A stretch of 5,976 bases of DNA, from assembly GCA_003648455.1 (NCBI GenBank), contig QMPG01000210.1, positions 1 to 5,976 on the forward strand. Direction: 5' to 3'. The notes under the pieces were generated by a model, which worked only from the letters and a program-made list of their open reading frames with translations, was not told the origin of the DNA and did no database searches. Shown one piece after another: positions 5,939 to 5,976 of the stretch; position 1 is the first letter of the stretch, and the number at the start of each line of letters is the position of its first letter. A program made the translations under genes and the position numbers. This DNA comes from Bacteroidota bacterium (GTDB lineage: Bacteria; Bacteroidota; Bacteroidia; Bacteroidales; B39-G9).

Positions 5939-5976
5939 AATAACGTAAGTCTTTTTTTCATTTAAAGCTTTGATAA

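Larger units (their letters stand above)
5749..5958 (+). terminator. Intrinsic terminator of ygeW, apparently split by an insertion
   Basis: AAGACTTAC (5749-5757) is the exact reverse complement of GTAAGTCTT (5945-5953), and the right half runs into seven T residues (5952-5958). If the element at 5761-5931 and one copy of the 7-bp direct repeat are removed, the halves join as a 9-bp stem with a 9-base loop (ATAAATAAC) and a T-tract. That is a standard rho-independent terminator starting 26 bases after the ygeW stop. In its present form the two half-stems are 187 bases apart, so termination may be weakened or taken over by the hairpins inside the insertion. Confidence 0.6.

Overview
The window is AT-rich. 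Its genes have A/T-rich leaders without Shine-Dalgarno motifs, and it contains a sequence matching the Bacteroidota promoter consensus (TAnnTTTG). A palindromic repeat near the right end carries TGTCATTTCG and AGAAATCT modules of a kind I recall as widespread in Bacteroidota. Together these suggest an uncultured or marine/gut-type member of the Bacteroidota, possibly Bacteroidales or Marinilabiliales. The phylum is an inference; no rRNA or taxonomic marker gene is present.

Layout. Three genes lie on the minus strand at the left. Reading in the direction of transcription, these are a class-3-type aldehyde dehydrogenase (1654-3036), a 104-residue two-repeat TPR protein 32 bases behind it (1307-1621), and, after a 197-base gap, a ten-helix AEC-family permease (150-1109). 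A divergent intergenic region (about 3037-3278) separates them from a plus-strand pair, ygeY (M20-family hydrolase, 3279-4475) and ygeW (knotted carbamoyltransferase, 4527-5723). The two genes of the pair are 51 bases apart and probably form one transcript.

Biology. YgeY and YgeW are encoded together in many anaerobes within a locus linked to selenium-dependent purine/uric-acid catabolism. There they are thought to handle ureido/carbamoyl derivatives of 2,3-diaminopropionate. Here only these two genes are visible, without the lyase (ygeX), hydantoinase, carbamate kinase or molybdenum hydroxylase genes that accompany them elsewhere. The aldehyde dehydrogenase and permease are neighbours only; a shared pathway is not shown.

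The most distinctive non-coding feature is at 5749-5958. A roughly 170-bp MITE-like element, with 15-bp imperfect terminal inverted repeats and a 7-bp flanking direct repeat, appears to have inserted into the loop of the intrinsic terminator of ygeW. Removing it with one copy of the direct repeat restores a 9-bp hairpin followed by seven T residues. I saw no CRISPR array, tRNA, rRNA or obviously novel defence system.
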